Source of the DNA: Oscillospiraceae bacterium
GTDB lineage: Bacteria > Bacillota > Clostridia > Oscillospirales > Ruminococcaceae
Direction: 5' to 3'
Assembly (NCBI GenBank): GCA_017828975.1
Contig: JAGAJN010000011.1
Coordinates: 41,601-105,600, forward strand
DNA length: 64,000 nt
The first letter of the stretch is position 1; each line of letters opens with the position of its first letter. Position numbers and translations under genes: made by a program. Below the pieces are notes generated by a model. That model saw nothing but the letters and a program-made list of their open reading frames with translations, made no database searches and was not told where the DNA came from. Shown here piece after piece: positions 49,128-56,851 of the stretch.

Positions 49128-49363
49128 AAATCTACCTCCAAAAATAAAAGCGCATACGAAGGGGCGACCCCTTTGTCATTTCGTTTATTCATCTGCGAAA
49201 TGATCAAAGTTTGCCGCTCGGTACCGGTAAAACTTCTTTATCGGTACATCCCTAAAACGCACACGCTTTTTCCAACACAAAAACCACGCTATCTTCCGAT
49301 AACGAATAGCCCTAGTTTTACAGGATGGTGCAAGCGAACTGTATATTTAATTGTAATGACGGT
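49128..49363 (-). ncRNA. Structured leader upstream of the queD operon, unknown class
   Basis: Minus-strand 5' region with several clear hairpins: GTACCG-N15-CGGTAC, CATTTCG-N12-CGAAATG and AAGGGG-TCG-CCCCTT, the last ending 28 bases before the GGAGG ribosome site and followed by a T-rich stretch. It does not show the preQ1-I tail (AAAAAACTAA-like). It could be an undescribed riboswitch or attenuator, or simply an untranslated region. Transcription of this region is not shown. Confidence 0.35.
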
Positions 49364-49831
49364 TTACTGCTGACCCTCTCCCTGTTCCACCGAGTAGACA
49401 GCGCCCGTTTCATCAAGCACAGCCTTTACCTCGTCATAGAGAGATTTCACCGCATGGTCGTCACTCAGAACGAACAGCACACCGTCGTCCATATCCGCAA
49501 GAATACGCTCCTTCAAAGCCGCAGCGTCCGCAACAGCTTCGTTTTTGTACATAATTCCGCCCTCGGAAACCACGATAGCAATAAGCCCGTCGTCCTCGGC
49601 AGCCGCTTCCGTTTCGCTTACGGTTTCCGAAACGCTCACAGGTGTTTCGGACATCTCGGGGAGAGTTTCGTTCCCGTCATTTCCCCCGACACTTGCCCCG
49701 CCCGAACCGAAGCCAAAGTTGAATCCGCTCAGCCAAAGCGCACAAATGCAGATGAGAAACAATATAACAAGCAGCAAAAGCATACCGCCCTTTTTGCTTT
49801 TCTTTTCCTTTTTATTCTTTTTTTCAGCCAT
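49364..49831 (-). CDS. ExbD/TolR-like membrane protein without channel acid
   Basis: 155 residues: a very basic N-terminus, one membrane helix (about 16-36, MLLLLVILFLICICALWL), a Gly/Ser/Glu-rich linker and a C-terminal domain resembling the ExbD periplasmic fold (LIAIVVSEGGIMYKNEAVADAAALKERILAD...FVLSDDHAVKSLYDEVKAVLDETGAVYSV). The helix lacks the Asp that carries protons in ExbD. Start at 49831; the gene follows the other ExbD-like gene closely. Function unknown. Confidence 0.7.
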   Translation of the reverse strand: MAEKKNKKEKKSKKGGMLLLLVILFLICICALWLSGFNFGFGSGGASVGGNDGNETLPEMSETPVSVSETVSETEAAAEDDGLIAIVVSEGGIMYKNEAVADAAALKERILADMDDGVLFVLSDDHAVKSLYDEVKAVLDETGAVYSVEQGEGQQ

Positions 49832-49852
49832 AAAACGGCACCTCATTTCCGA

Positions 49853-50398
49853 TCAGTATGTATTTTTCCCGCCGCTCCGTCCAATATCCGAAGCCGCCGT
49901 AAATATCCCGTCATATTCTTCGGACAGCTTTGAAACTGCCTCATTTATCATCTGAAAATCGCTGTTGTAAATCTCCCCCGAATCGTACAAAAACATAACA
50001 AACAGGGGCTTCTCGGGACTTCTTTCCGCAGCAAGTGTGCGAAACTCGGTGTTCAGCGCATTTTTCGCATACTTAACATTGTCCCAGTCAAAATCAATAT
50101 CCTTGCGGTAACCGTCCCCGCTTACATTTTCCCTGATAACCGAGATTCTCCGTTTGTCGGCGGTCTTTTCAACTGTCACCGTGATAATGTCCGCACGGCT
50201 GTCCAGTTCGGCATATGCCTGTGCGGTACGCTCCGCATCGGCAAGCTTGTTTTGTGCGGCATCTAAGGCAGCATTTGCTTCATTCAGCGCATTTTCCGCA
50301 GCCTCGGTCTGCCTGCCGTTCTGCGCCATAAACAGAAACAGCAGTATCAGGATAACATCAAGCAGCGATGTAAGTTCAAGAGAGATCTCTTTTTTCAT
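49853..50398 (-). CDS. ExbD/MotB-like channel subunit with coiled coil
   Basis: 181 residues. The N-terminal helix LELTSLLDVILILLFLFM carries the Asp (about residue 14) typical of ExbD/TolR/MotB plugs. A heptad-rich coiled coil (about 30-65) and an outer domain ending LYDSGEIYNSDFQMINEAVSKLSEEYDG follow. It starts within one base of the preceding ExbB-like stop (50398), which strongly supports one complex. Confidence 0.78.
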   Translation of the reverse strand: MKKEISLELTSLLDVILILLFLFMAQNGRQTEAAENALNEANAALDAAQNKLADAERTAQAYAELDSRADIITVTVEKTADKRRISVIRENVSGDGYRKDIDFDWDNVKYAKNALNTEFRTLAAERSPEKPLFVMFLYDSGEIYNSDFQMINEAVSKLSEEYDGIFTAASDIGRSGGKNTY

Positions 50399-50952
50399 TA
50401 GACACCTATCTCCGATTCCGCCTGTTCAAGCTCCTTTTCCAGCTTCAAACGCTTCTCCATAACACGGGTGCTTCTGTCCAGAAACAGCGCCGCCGAACGG
50501 TCATTGTCCTCCATTATGGGCGAGATGAAACCGTCCGCCACCTTAAAGCCTATTCCGAAGACCAGCCCCCAGAAGGTAGATGTCAGCGCCGCCATAAAGC
50601 TTGTCCCGACAGTCTGCATATCCCCCGAAACGCCCAGCAGCGAAATTACCGTGCCGAGAATTCCCAGCATAGGAAATATGGAAGTCAGCGAGCAGAACAG
50701 CGAGTACCGTTTCAGTGACTTCTCCCTCATCGCCGCCAATTCCGTTTCGGAAATTGAACCTATCTCCTTCTCCGCCTTGTCGGAATTCATATATTCGGGG
50801 ACGAACAGCTTTTTATGCAGCTTCCCGTACAGTTCCTTCGCCGACCTTCTCGCAAAGAAAAACGCAGCACCGTCAGCGGCGGCAGTCAGGAAAATAAGCG
50901 CATCATATCCGAAAAGATTATCCGCAAAAGCGGCAAATATCTCCGACGCCAT
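50398..50952 (-). CDS. MotA/TolQ/ExbB proton-channel family protein
   Basis: 184 residues with three membrane helices. The second and third (SLTSIFPMLGILGTVISLLG and FMAALTSTFWGLVFGIGFKVADGF) match the MotA/TolQ/ExbB core, including the T-x-x-G pattern. Together with the ExbD-like genes it should form a proton-driven motor. In a Gram-positive without an outer membrane, the driven process is unclear. Confidence 0.88.
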   Translation of the reverse strand: MASEIFAAFADNLFGYDALIFLTAAADGAAFFFARRSAKELYGKLHKKLFVPEYMNSDKAEKEIGSISETELAAMREKSLKRYSLFCSLTSIFPMLGILGTVISLLGVSGDMQTVGTSFMAALTSTFWGLVFGIGFKVADGFISPIMEDNDRSAALFLDRSTRVMEKRLKLEKELEQAESEIGV

Positions 50953-50953
50953 C

Positions 50954-51148
50954 TTACTTTATCCTTACAAAACTGTTTGACGAATCGGAATAGCCGTAGC
51001 CGACTGCCGCCAGCTTGTTCTCTATATCGCTTCGGCAGGAAGCATCAAGCTGCATATCTGCGCAAAGCTCGTCAAAGCTCGGATATTTATCTCTCAGCTG
51101 CGTGTTGAGATAGCTCAGTAAAATGATAGGGTCATTCGGCAAAGCCAT
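50954..51148 (-). CDS. DUF4250 protein
   Basis: 64 residues, MALPNDPIILLSYLNTQLRDKYPSFDELCADM..., the DUF4250 pattern. Small soluble helical protein of unknown role. It is followed after one base by the ExbB-like gene. Ribosome site GGGAGGAAC. Confidence 0.88.
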   Translation of the reverse strand: MALPNDPIILLSYLNTQLRDKYPSFDELCADMQLDASCRSDIENKLAAVGYGYSDSSNSFVRIK

Positions 51149-51177
51149 TTTAGTTCCTCCCGTCGGACTTTTTTCTT

Positions 51178-51206
51178 ATTATAACACCGTTTTCAGAAAA
51201 AGTAAA
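51178..51206 (-). promoter_or_regulatory. Promoter of the DUF4250/ExbB/ExbD operon
   Basis: Minus strand TTTACT (plus 51201-51206), 17-base spacer, TATAAT (plus 51178-51183). A direct repeat AACTGTTTAC occurs twice 14-15 bases apart just upstream and overlaps the -35, a candidate operator. Confidence 0.75.
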
Positions 51207-51223
51207 CAGTTTTCTGTAAACAG

Positions 51224-51805
51224 TTATGAACGCCGTTTACTCTGCTCCTCAGCGGCATTTTCAAACCGTCGGGAAACCGCTTCGTTTTCCTCGTCCTCTG
51301 CGCTGCGGAAATCGGTATCATCATCTCCCAAAAAGGAAAGAATGTCAAGTTCTTCCAAAGAAACAGGCTCGGTATCAACGGCAGCTTCAAGCTGTCTGCG
51401 ATGCTCTCTCATCTCATTTTCGGTAAATCCGTCCTTTGACAATTCCCAGAGAAAATGCGCCGCCGTCCTCTCATGACCGTATTCCTTTATGCTAAGGGTC
51501 AGCATTTCATATCCCAGCACCTTGTCCCAGTCCACAAAGGAAAGCGAATATATCTGCTCGTCCCGACCGCAGTAAGCCGCCGTGTCCCAATCTGCTATCC
51601 CGCCGTTTGAAAACCGCCTGACCATCAGCACCATATTATCCGTATTTTCCTCGGGAGAACGGCTGAGAAGGTCGCCGTACATCTTCTTCATGCTTACATA
51701 AGCCCGTCCCGCCTCGTCGGGAGTGCGTTCACGGCAGTATTCAGCCATAACATATACCCAGATGTCGTCAAAGCCAACGCCCTCAAGCATTTCCTGTACA
51801 TTCAT
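51224..51805 (-). CDS. Uncharacterised acidic protein
   Basis: 193 residues, soluble, helical (NVQEMLEGVGFDDIWVYVMAEYCRERTPDEAGRAYVSMKKMYGDLL), with an acidic C-terminal third. I suspect a DUF6557-like family but am not sure. It sits between the channel operon and the phage locus, and has its own promoter, part of which is buried in the phage terminator. It might be a moron-type cargo gene or an ordinary chromosomal gene. Confidence 0.75.
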   Translation of the reverse strand: MNVQEMLEGVGFDDIWVYVMAEYCRERTPDEAGRAYVSMKKMYGDLLSRSPEENTDNMVLMVRRFSNGGIADWDTAAYCGRDEQIYSLSFVDWDKVLGYEMLTLSIKEYGHERTAAHFLWELSKDGFTENEMREHRRQLEAAVDTEPVSLEELDILSFLGDDDTDFRSAEDEENEAVSRRFENAAEEQSKRRS

Positions 51806-51830
51806 AAAAATTGTCCTCTCTTTTCATCAT

Positions 51831-51867
51831 AAAAAAAGCAGCTATGGCGTTATTATACCATAGCTGC
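51831..51867 (-). terminator. Terminator of the phage-like operon
   Basis: Minus strand 10-bp perfect stem GCAGCTATGG / CCATAGCTGC, 10-base loop, followed by TTTTTTT, starting about ten bases after the holin stop. A promoter for the next gene (-35 TTGAAA at plus 51875-51880, 17-base spacer, TATAAT at plus 51852-51857) runs through the hairpin. Confidence 0.93.
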
Positions 51868-51876
51868 GAAAGTTTT

Positions 51877-52266
51877 TCAACCCCTGTCTTTTTCCTTTAA
51901 CTGTTCCAGAACCTGCAAAAGCTTTGCGGGAACGGGGACACCTATTTTCCCCGCATTTTCAATAAGCGAAATGCACTCGTTGCACAGGTAAAACACCACC
52001 GTCACCGTTTTCAGCGTGTGACCGCCGATAACATTGATGTCGATAATGTTAGCCAGAGCAACGATAAGCAGCATAAAAATCTTTTTAGCAATGCCCTTTG
52101 CACCCACCGCCGATGAAAGCCGCTTCTCGATGACCGCCGCAATTACCCCCGATATGTAATCAAGGACAATAAGCGAAACAAGAGCGATAAGCATACCGTC
52201 AATGTCACCGAAAAGAAAGCTGATAACAGTACAGAAAAACGCCATTATCTTCTTGAACATCTCCAC
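51877..52266 (-). CDS. Phage holin (Cph1/phage_holin_4-like)
   Basis: About 129 residues with three membrane helices and the family order: short N-terminal amphipathic part, DGMLIALVSLIVLDYISGVIAA, then KIFMLLIVALANIIDI and a C-terminal helix SLIENAGKIGVPVPAKLLQVLEQLKE. Opens the membrane to let lysozyme through. Start is GTG (52266) or ATG (52260) after GAGGTGA, overlapping the lysozyme stop region. Last gene of the operon. Confidence 0.88.
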   Translation of the reverse strand: MEMFKKIMAFFCTVISFLFGDIDGMLIALVSLIVLDYISGVIAAVIEKRLSSAVGAKGIAKKIFMLLIVALANIIDINVIGGHTLKTVTVVFYLCNECISLIENAGKIGVPVPAKLLQVLEQLKEKDRG

Positions 52267-52276
52267 CCGAATCACC

Positions 52277-52885
52277 TCAGTTTCCGTTGAATTTTTTACC
52301 CACGATCACCTTGGGATAGTCCAAAAAGCAGCGGTTCATATCCACATTCCCCGAAATACCGCCGATTTTTCCCGCCCACGAATACTGATGCATTCCGAAC
52401 GGCGAATATCTCGGCTCGGAACCGATGCGGGCTATCCACATAGCATATCTGAGCTTGGTCTTATCAGACAGATTTGTCTTTGCGAAACTGTCAAACGTGT
52501 AAACGCCGACAAAATACCCCTCCGCTTCAAGCCTGCCGCAAAACGCCTTTGCAATGTCGTCGCAATTGCCTCTGTCAAGCTGACTTTTTTCTTCAATGTC
52601 ATACCAGACAGGCATCTGAAACCGCTTTCCTTTGATAAGCTTCAGACAAAATTCGGCTTCCTTTTCAGCATCCCCGGGCGAAAGAGCATAGCTGTAATGA
52701 TACGCCCCCACAGGTATTCCCAGCCTTGTACATTCGGCGTAATTCCGCTCGAAACGGCTGTCTGCCTGACGAGGGTGTTCTTTTCCGAAGCCACAGCGCA
52801 AAACAGCGAAATCAGCCTGTCCCGAAGCCTTGACCTTCTCCCAGTCGATCACCCCGTTATGCTGCGAAACGTCGATACCGTTCAT
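52277..52885 (-). CDS. GH25 endolysin (lysozyme)
   Basis: 202 residues, GH25 muramidase: GIDVSQHNGVIDWEKVKASG, LRCGFG, PVGAYHYSYA, WYDIEEKSQL with catalytic Asp-Glu, and MHQYSWAGKI. No signal peptide and no cell-wall-binding repeats, as expected for holin-dependent release. Starts after AAAGGCGG. Confidence 0.93.
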   Translation of the reverse strand: MNGIDVSQHNGVIDWEKVKASGQADFAVLRCGFGKEHPRQADSRFERNYAECTRLGIPVGAYHYSYALSPGDAEKEAEFCLKLIKGKRFQMPVWYDIEEKSQLDRGNCDDIAKAFCGRLEAEGYFVGVYTFDSFAKTNLSDKTKLRYAMWIARIGSEPRYSPFGMHQYSWAGKIGGISGNVDMNRCFLDYPKVIVGKKFNGN

Positions 52886-52907
52886 ATTGACCGCCTTTCA
52901 AATCTCA

Positions 52908-53501
52908 TCACTTTACGCCAAACAGCTGAAAATTGAAATACGAAAGAGCTGTTCCCAATGTATTCGTTATTTCAAACATACCGTTGCGCAGCCACTGTAT
53001 CTGATAAATATTTTCACCGTCACCGTGAAAAAGCGCAACGGGAAGTTCGGGTGAAAATGCAGTGCTGCCTTTGTTTTTGATTATGCAGATGAACATTCTG
53101 TAATCGGAAACGTTAAAATCGTCAATCGTAAATACATAGCTTGATGATGACGAATACGCCGAATCTTCGTGTTTAAGCAGCACCAATCCCTGACCCGAGC
53201 CACCCCCTTTCGCCCCCGCCTTAAAAGGGCAGTCCGCATAATTCTGCGCAGCAACAAGCGCATTGCCCGTTCCAAGCAGATATATTTCGCTGGTCCCGTC
53301 CATCTGAATACGTCCAGCTTCGCCCGCAGGGATAGTCATCACCCCGTCCGCACCCTCGGAAATATCTGCGGAAAGTCCCGCAAAAATATCCGAATCGGAC
53401 ATATTTTTGATCCACACCCAGCCATAAACGGCGGGAAGAGTGACCTTTTCGGCAGCCCCCGAAAGAACTGCCGTGCCTGTTGATTTTGTAAGTGTTGCCA
53501 T
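52908..53501 (-). CDS. Phage structural protein, probable tip or fibre component
   Basis: 197 residues, beta-rich with a central Gly-rich hinge (GAKGGGSGQG at about 95). The N-terminal half has alternating strands (TLPAVYGWVWIKNMSDSDIFAGL). The position between the appendage protein and the lysozyme suggests a tip or receptor-binding role. Not recognised as a named family. Confidence 0.65.
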   Translation of the reverse strand: MATLTKSTGTAVLSGAAEKVTLPAVYGWVWIKNMSDSDIFAGLSADISEGADGVMTIPAGEAGRIQMDGTSEIYLLGTGNALVAAQNYADCPFKAGAKGGGSGQGLVLLKHEDSAYSSSSSYVFTIDDFNVSDYRMFICIIKNKGSTAFSPELPVALFHGDGENIYQIQWLRNGMFEITNTLGTALSYFNFQLFGVK

Positions 53502-53513
53502 AAAAATTACCTC

Positions 53514-54101
53514 CTATATACTCCATACAGTAGTGCTGTCAGACCCGCCTATGTACGGACCCCAGACATTCGTTTTAGATGTACCGTTAGAAAACGTCGT
53601 TACAACAGTTACAGACCCATCGGAATTGATATGCGATGCATTGCTCACGCCCTCATCGGGTACCTCAAGCACTCTTAAATGAGTCGATAACACACCATTT
53701 ACAAAAGTGTCAACATAGTACATTTTGTAAGGCTGACCTGTTTCATACGCCCCCCCTATGCCGTACATCACCTGAGTTGTTTTCCCGTCGGCGGATACGG
53801 ACATAAGGAACGGCTTGTCGTAACCGTCAATCGTAGGGCGCAGATCTCCGACAGTTATATCAGGCAGAACAGGCACGGGCGTTTCGTCGGGCAGCTGCGG
53901 CATGATCTGGTCGATCACCCAATCAATAAGGTCGTCAAGGTCCTTTTGGGAAAGCCCGTTAACATTCACAATTACGGGATCGAAGCCGTCCGCACCATCA
54001 TCGGCAGCGTGGTATGTGCCGCTTTGAGTTATGGTCTTTTCGATGATCTTTACATTGTTATGTCCCACAACATACCCTATCACAAAATCCTCATCAACCA
54101 A
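53514..54101 (-). CDS. Phage appendage protein
   Basis: 195 residues. The N-terminus contains KTITQSGTYHAADDGADGF, a repeat common in phage tail-associated proteins, and the C-terminus is Thr/Ser-rich beta sequence (TVVTTFSNGTSKTNVWGPYIGG). The start is TTG, seven bases after GGAGGTG, overlapping the previous stop by eight bases. Confidence 0.72.
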   Translation of the reverse strand: MVDEDFVIGYVVGHNNVKIIEKTITQSGTYHAADDGADGFDPVIVNVNGLSQKDLDDLIDWVIDQIMPQLPDETPVPVLPDITVGDLRPTIDGYDKPFLMSVSADGKTTQVMYGIGGAYETGQPYKMYYVDTFVNGVLSTHLRVLEVPDEGVSNASHINSDGSVTVVTTFSNGTSKTNVWGPYIGGSDSTTVWSI

Positions 54102-54366
54102 TATGCAGCACCTCCGTCCTTGTCCCGTCGGGATTTGTAAAGGCGGTTATACTTTTGCCGTCACGTTCCAGAGCATAGCTGCGGGTGACAGCATTTTCCC
54201 CGACAGTATAGCTAAAGGCTATGGCATTACCCGAAATATCTATCCTGTCGGGGTGAACGGCAGTCACCACCAGCCCCGACATTTTCAGATAATCCCCGGA
54301 AAGCTCCATTCCACGGACATCACCGCTGTTGAGCGGCACTATCTCACCTATCTTAACTCTGTTCAT
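54094..54366 (-). CDS. Small phage protein, unknown
   Basis: 90 residues (MNRVKIGEIVPLNSGDVRGMELSGDY...), beta-rich. Its ATG overlaps the end of the hub-like gene and follows GGAGGGGG; the longer frame upstream is inside that gene. Probably structural. Confidence 0.7.
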   Translation of the reverse strand: MNRVKIGEIVPLNSGDVRGMELSGDYLKMSGLVVTAVHPDRIDISGNAIAFSYTVGENAVTRSYALERDGKSITAFTNPDGTRTEVLHIG

Positions 54367-55519
54367 CTTCCCCCTCCAACGCATAGACAGACAGCGCACC
54401 GTCCCCGAAGGAAACCGCCGAATCGCTGCCCGAAACGGACGAACGTATCTCCCCGAAGGAGCAGACCTCCACCCCTCCAAGCTCGCTGTCCAGCTGGACC
54501 TTTCCCGCAAGCGCACGTTCCTGACGGGTGAAATATCTGCCCTCTGTTTCGCTGTCCCCCTCGGAGGAAAGGGCGGCAAATATCCCCCTGCCGGTAAATC
54601 TCACGGTCATTTCCGAAATGTGGAACGTCCTGCCGGGCATATCCGCAAAAACCGCCTTATCCGCAATATTCGGCAGGACCGACAGCCGACAGACCTTGCA
54701 GCTAAACGCCGAGCCGAAGCTTTTCCCCGACAGCTTGGAAAGCACATTTCCCGCCATTTCCGCATTTGCAAAGGGCACCGTAAGCTCCAGCATTTTGCCG
54801 TCCGCACCGCTTTCAAATATTCCGAAATCCTCGTAGGTCTGAAGCCGTTCAGACACCGCACCGCCCTTTCGCACAGTCACCGTCCGAAGCTCCTCGGGCA
54901 GCTTGCAGCCGCTTCTTTTCAGGCGGACTTTTCCGATATTTCCGCAGAAAAGCGAACGTATTTCCACCACGGAATGGTCGTTTATGCCGATAGTGACCGT
55001 CCCCTCGGAAACAGGCGGCTTCACCCATACCGCCCCCAAATGAGAGTAAGCGTTCACGCCCTGAGATGCGGCGCACCAGCCCAGCATATCTCTGATACTG
55101 CCTTTAAGCGGCGTATTTTCGGGAATTTCGTAATCATTTTCCACCGACGGGATATTCACGTCCAGCTGAGCGGCAATGCAGTCCAGCAGAGAATTTACGG
55201 TGTGCGGTCTTTCCTCGGGAACGACAAAGGTCACGTCCGAAAGTGCGATAATATCCCTCGCCCGAAGTTCAACACGGTTCCCCCGAATACGCCTTTCGCA
55301 TATGTAAAAGGTGCCCACAGCAGCACCTGCCCCGCAGAAAAGCTCCACCTTAGCCCCTCTCGGATAGTCGTAATAGGGTATCTCGCAGCGAAGCTCCGCA
55401 CATACCGCCCGACCTGCCGCAAAACCCTTATTTGAGCCGCCGCAGGTTTTTGTCAGCACGGGAAATGCGGTAATATCGCCGTTTGTGAACACCCAGCTAT
55501 CGTCCACCCTGATGATTAT
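54353..55519 (-). CDS. Phage tail/baseplate hub-like protein
   Basis: About 385-390 residues. The order of a beta-rich N-terminus (WVFTNGDITAFPVL...CAELRCEIPYYDYPRGAKVELFCG), a middle helical part (TVNSLLDCIAAQLDVNIPSVENDYEIPENTPLKGSIRDMLGWCAASQGVNAY) and later beta domains recalls hub proteins of the gpD/XkdQ type, but similarity is only by impression. The start is uncertain: the frame is open to 55636, overlapping the gene before; no clean ribosome site decides it. Confidence 0.6.
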   Translation of the reverse strand: MIIRVDDSWVFTNGDITAFPVLTKTCGGSNKGFAAGRAVCAELRCEIPYYDYPRGAKVELFCGAGAAVGTFYICERRIRGNRVELRARDIIALSDVTFVVPEERPHTVNSLLDCIAAQLDVNIPSVENDYEIPENTPLKGSIRDMLGWCAASQGVNAYSHLGAVWVKPPVSEGTVTIGINDHSVVEIRSLFCGNIGKVRLKRSGCKLPEELRTVTVRKGGAVSERLQTYEDFGIFESGADGKMLELTVPFANAEMAGNVLSKLSGKSFGSAFSCKVCRLSVLPNIADKAVFADMPGRTFHISEMTVRFTGRGIFAALSSEGDSETEGRYFTRQERALAGKVQLDSELGGVEVCSFGEIRSSVSGSDSAVSFGDGALSVYALEGEDEQS

Positions 55520-55535
55520 GTTCTGCTTTTCGCCG

Positions 55536-55907
55536 CTACCCGAAGTCCCCGTCCGAGTCGGTTCTTTCAAGCAGCGCACGGACACGCCACCTTGCCCCGT
55601 CGCTGTCCGCACAGGAGAATTCCGTTGTAACGGCATTTACCGAGAATACCCCCTCAGCCGCCGTGGGAACGCTGTATGAAGCCGTCACGCTGCCCCCGGA
55701 AAGCTCGGCTTTAAGCGCCGCCGCCTGACCGTCATCAAGCATATCCACCGTGAAATCAAGCAGTATCTTCACCCCGAGAATATTCTCGTGCAGCACACCG
55801 TTCACGTCCCGATAGCTGCCCGAGCTGTCAACAACAGCCGAACGCTTCTCCGAAAGAGAAACTGTCCTTCCGTCCGCCTCAAAGCTTCCGACCTTTAGCC
55901 TTGCCAT
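55536..55907 (-). CDS. Phage structural protein, unknown
   Basis: 123 residues (MARLKVGSFEADGRTVSLSEKRSAVVDSSGSYRDVNGVLHENILGVKILLDFTV...), beta-rich and without membrane segments. ATG at 55907 after AAAGGAGG. Possibly a tail-tube or completion protein by position; not recognised. Confidence 0.7.
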   Translation of the reverse strand: MARLKVGSFEADGRTVSLSEKRSAVVDSSGSYRDVNGVLHENILGVKILLDFTVDMLDDGQAAALKAELSGGSVTASYSVPTAAEGVFSVNAVTTEFSCADSDGARWRVRALLERTDSDGDFG

Positions 55908-55921
55908 GAAATGACCTCCTT

Positions 55922-56077
55922 TCACTCGTCACCGTTTATCCTTGCCGCTTCCATAAGCTCAAGCAGTTCTTTTGCACGAATATCACTGCCGTCCGAAAGC
56001 CTTACACCATCATTTACCTCGGGGATAAGCAGCGAGTTTTCTTCGGAAATTACGCTGTTTTCAAACGAAAGATACAT
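55922..56077 (-). CDS. Small phage protein, 51 residues
   Basis: Short frame starting MYLSFENSVISEENSLL and ending EAARINGDE. It fills the gap between two phage genes exactly: start four bases after the previous stop, ribosome site GGTGAG, stop 14 bases before the next ATG. Spacing makes it real; function unknown. Could be a small chaperone or assembly factor. Confidence 0.7.
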   Translation of the reverse strand: MYLSFENSVISEENSLLIPEVNDGVRLSDGSDIRAKELLELMEAARINGDE

Positions 56078-56081
56078 CTTC

Positions 56082-56483
56082 TCACCCCGCTGTCAGCCTT
56101 ATGTCAACGGTGATCCTCTCGGGCTTTCCCGCCTTGTCCTCGAAGCGGTATGCGGAGATGACCGCCGTTTCATCGGAAAAGCTGTCATCGTCATAGGTCA
56201 GACGAAGCCGCACTCTGCGGAATGACCCGCTGCCGAAAAGCCGTGTCCCCGCAAAAATATAGTCCTGCGCCCTGTCCCCGACGATCCGCACACCCGTCAG
56301 CTTAACGGCAGGCTCGCAGGCGGTAACAAAGCTTTCTTTGCGTCCGTCCGAACCGAGAAAGCAAAAGCTTCGCACAGTTTCGGACAGCCGACCGTCCGCA
56401 GCGGAAAATCCCGCAGAAAGCTCCGCACGCTCCTCCTCGGAAACATAAACCTCTATCTTCTTGACATATCCCGAAAAAGTCAC
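56082..56483 (-). CDS. Phage structural protein, unknown
   Basis: 133 residues, beta-rich (KKIEVYVSEEERAEL...CEPAVKLTGVRIVGDRAQDYIFAG...RVRLRLTYDDDSFSDETAVISAYRF). The GTG start overlaps the previous stop (GTGA). Not recognised; the place after the connectors suggests a tail component. Confidence 0.7.
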   Translation of the reverse strand: MTFSGYVKKIEVYVSEEERAELSAGFSAADGRLSETVRSFCFLGSDGRKESFVTACEPAVKLTGVRIVGDRAQDYIFAGTRLFGSGSFRRVRLRLTYDDDSFSDETAVISAYRFEDKAGKPERITVDIRLTAG

Positions 56484-56851
56484 GGCAAATCACCCCTTTC
56501 TGCCGCTTCAATGTAAATATCCGCCCGATATATCTCCCGTCCGTCCTCGGAAAATCCCGTAAAAACAGGCTTGTCCGAACGCACAAAGAAAAACAGCAAG
56601 CCCTCGGAGGACGGCATCTTTTCAATCATTTCCGCCTCACCGCACAGCTGCAAATAGGTCTGACGGGCATCATCTGAGCAAATCCTCCGAAGTGCAAGCT
56701 TCATGGAAAACAGCCGTCCCCCGTCAAAAAACCGCTCGCTCTCGCTGTATTCGGACAGCGTTATGACGGAAGTATCCGCCATAGCCCGACCGCCGACGCA
56801 GCCGTTTATCAGCTCGGCAGCGGCAGTCAGAATATTTTCCGAAACGCTCAT
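56480..56851 (-). CDS. Phage head-tail joining or tail-completion protein
   Basis: 123 residues (MSVSENILTAAAELINGCVGG...FDGGRLFSMKLALRRICSDDARQTYLQLCGEAEMIEKMPS). Start ATG at 56851, overlapping the previous stop by four bases. Length and position match the family of minor capsid or tail-completion proteins, but this is by position. Confidence 0.68.
   Translation of the reverse strand: MSVSENILTAAAELINGCVGGRAMADTSVITLSEYSESERFFDGGRLFSMKLALRRICSDDARQTYLQLCGEAEMIEKMPSSEGLLFFFVRSDKPVFTGFSEDGREIYRADIYIEAAERGDLP

Noticed and set aside
49128-49363. preQ1-I riboswitch before queD
   Set aside because: The short class I stem with its A-rich AAAAAACTAA-like tail is not present near the ribosome site; only a generic structured leader is reported.
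49364-51148. Zorya-type anti-phage system
   Set aside because: The MotA/ExbB-like and ExbD-like pair recalled ZorA/ZorB, but the ExbB-like protein lacks the long ZorA tail, there is no OmpA-like peptidoglycan-binding ZorB, and no helicase or nuclease gene follows.
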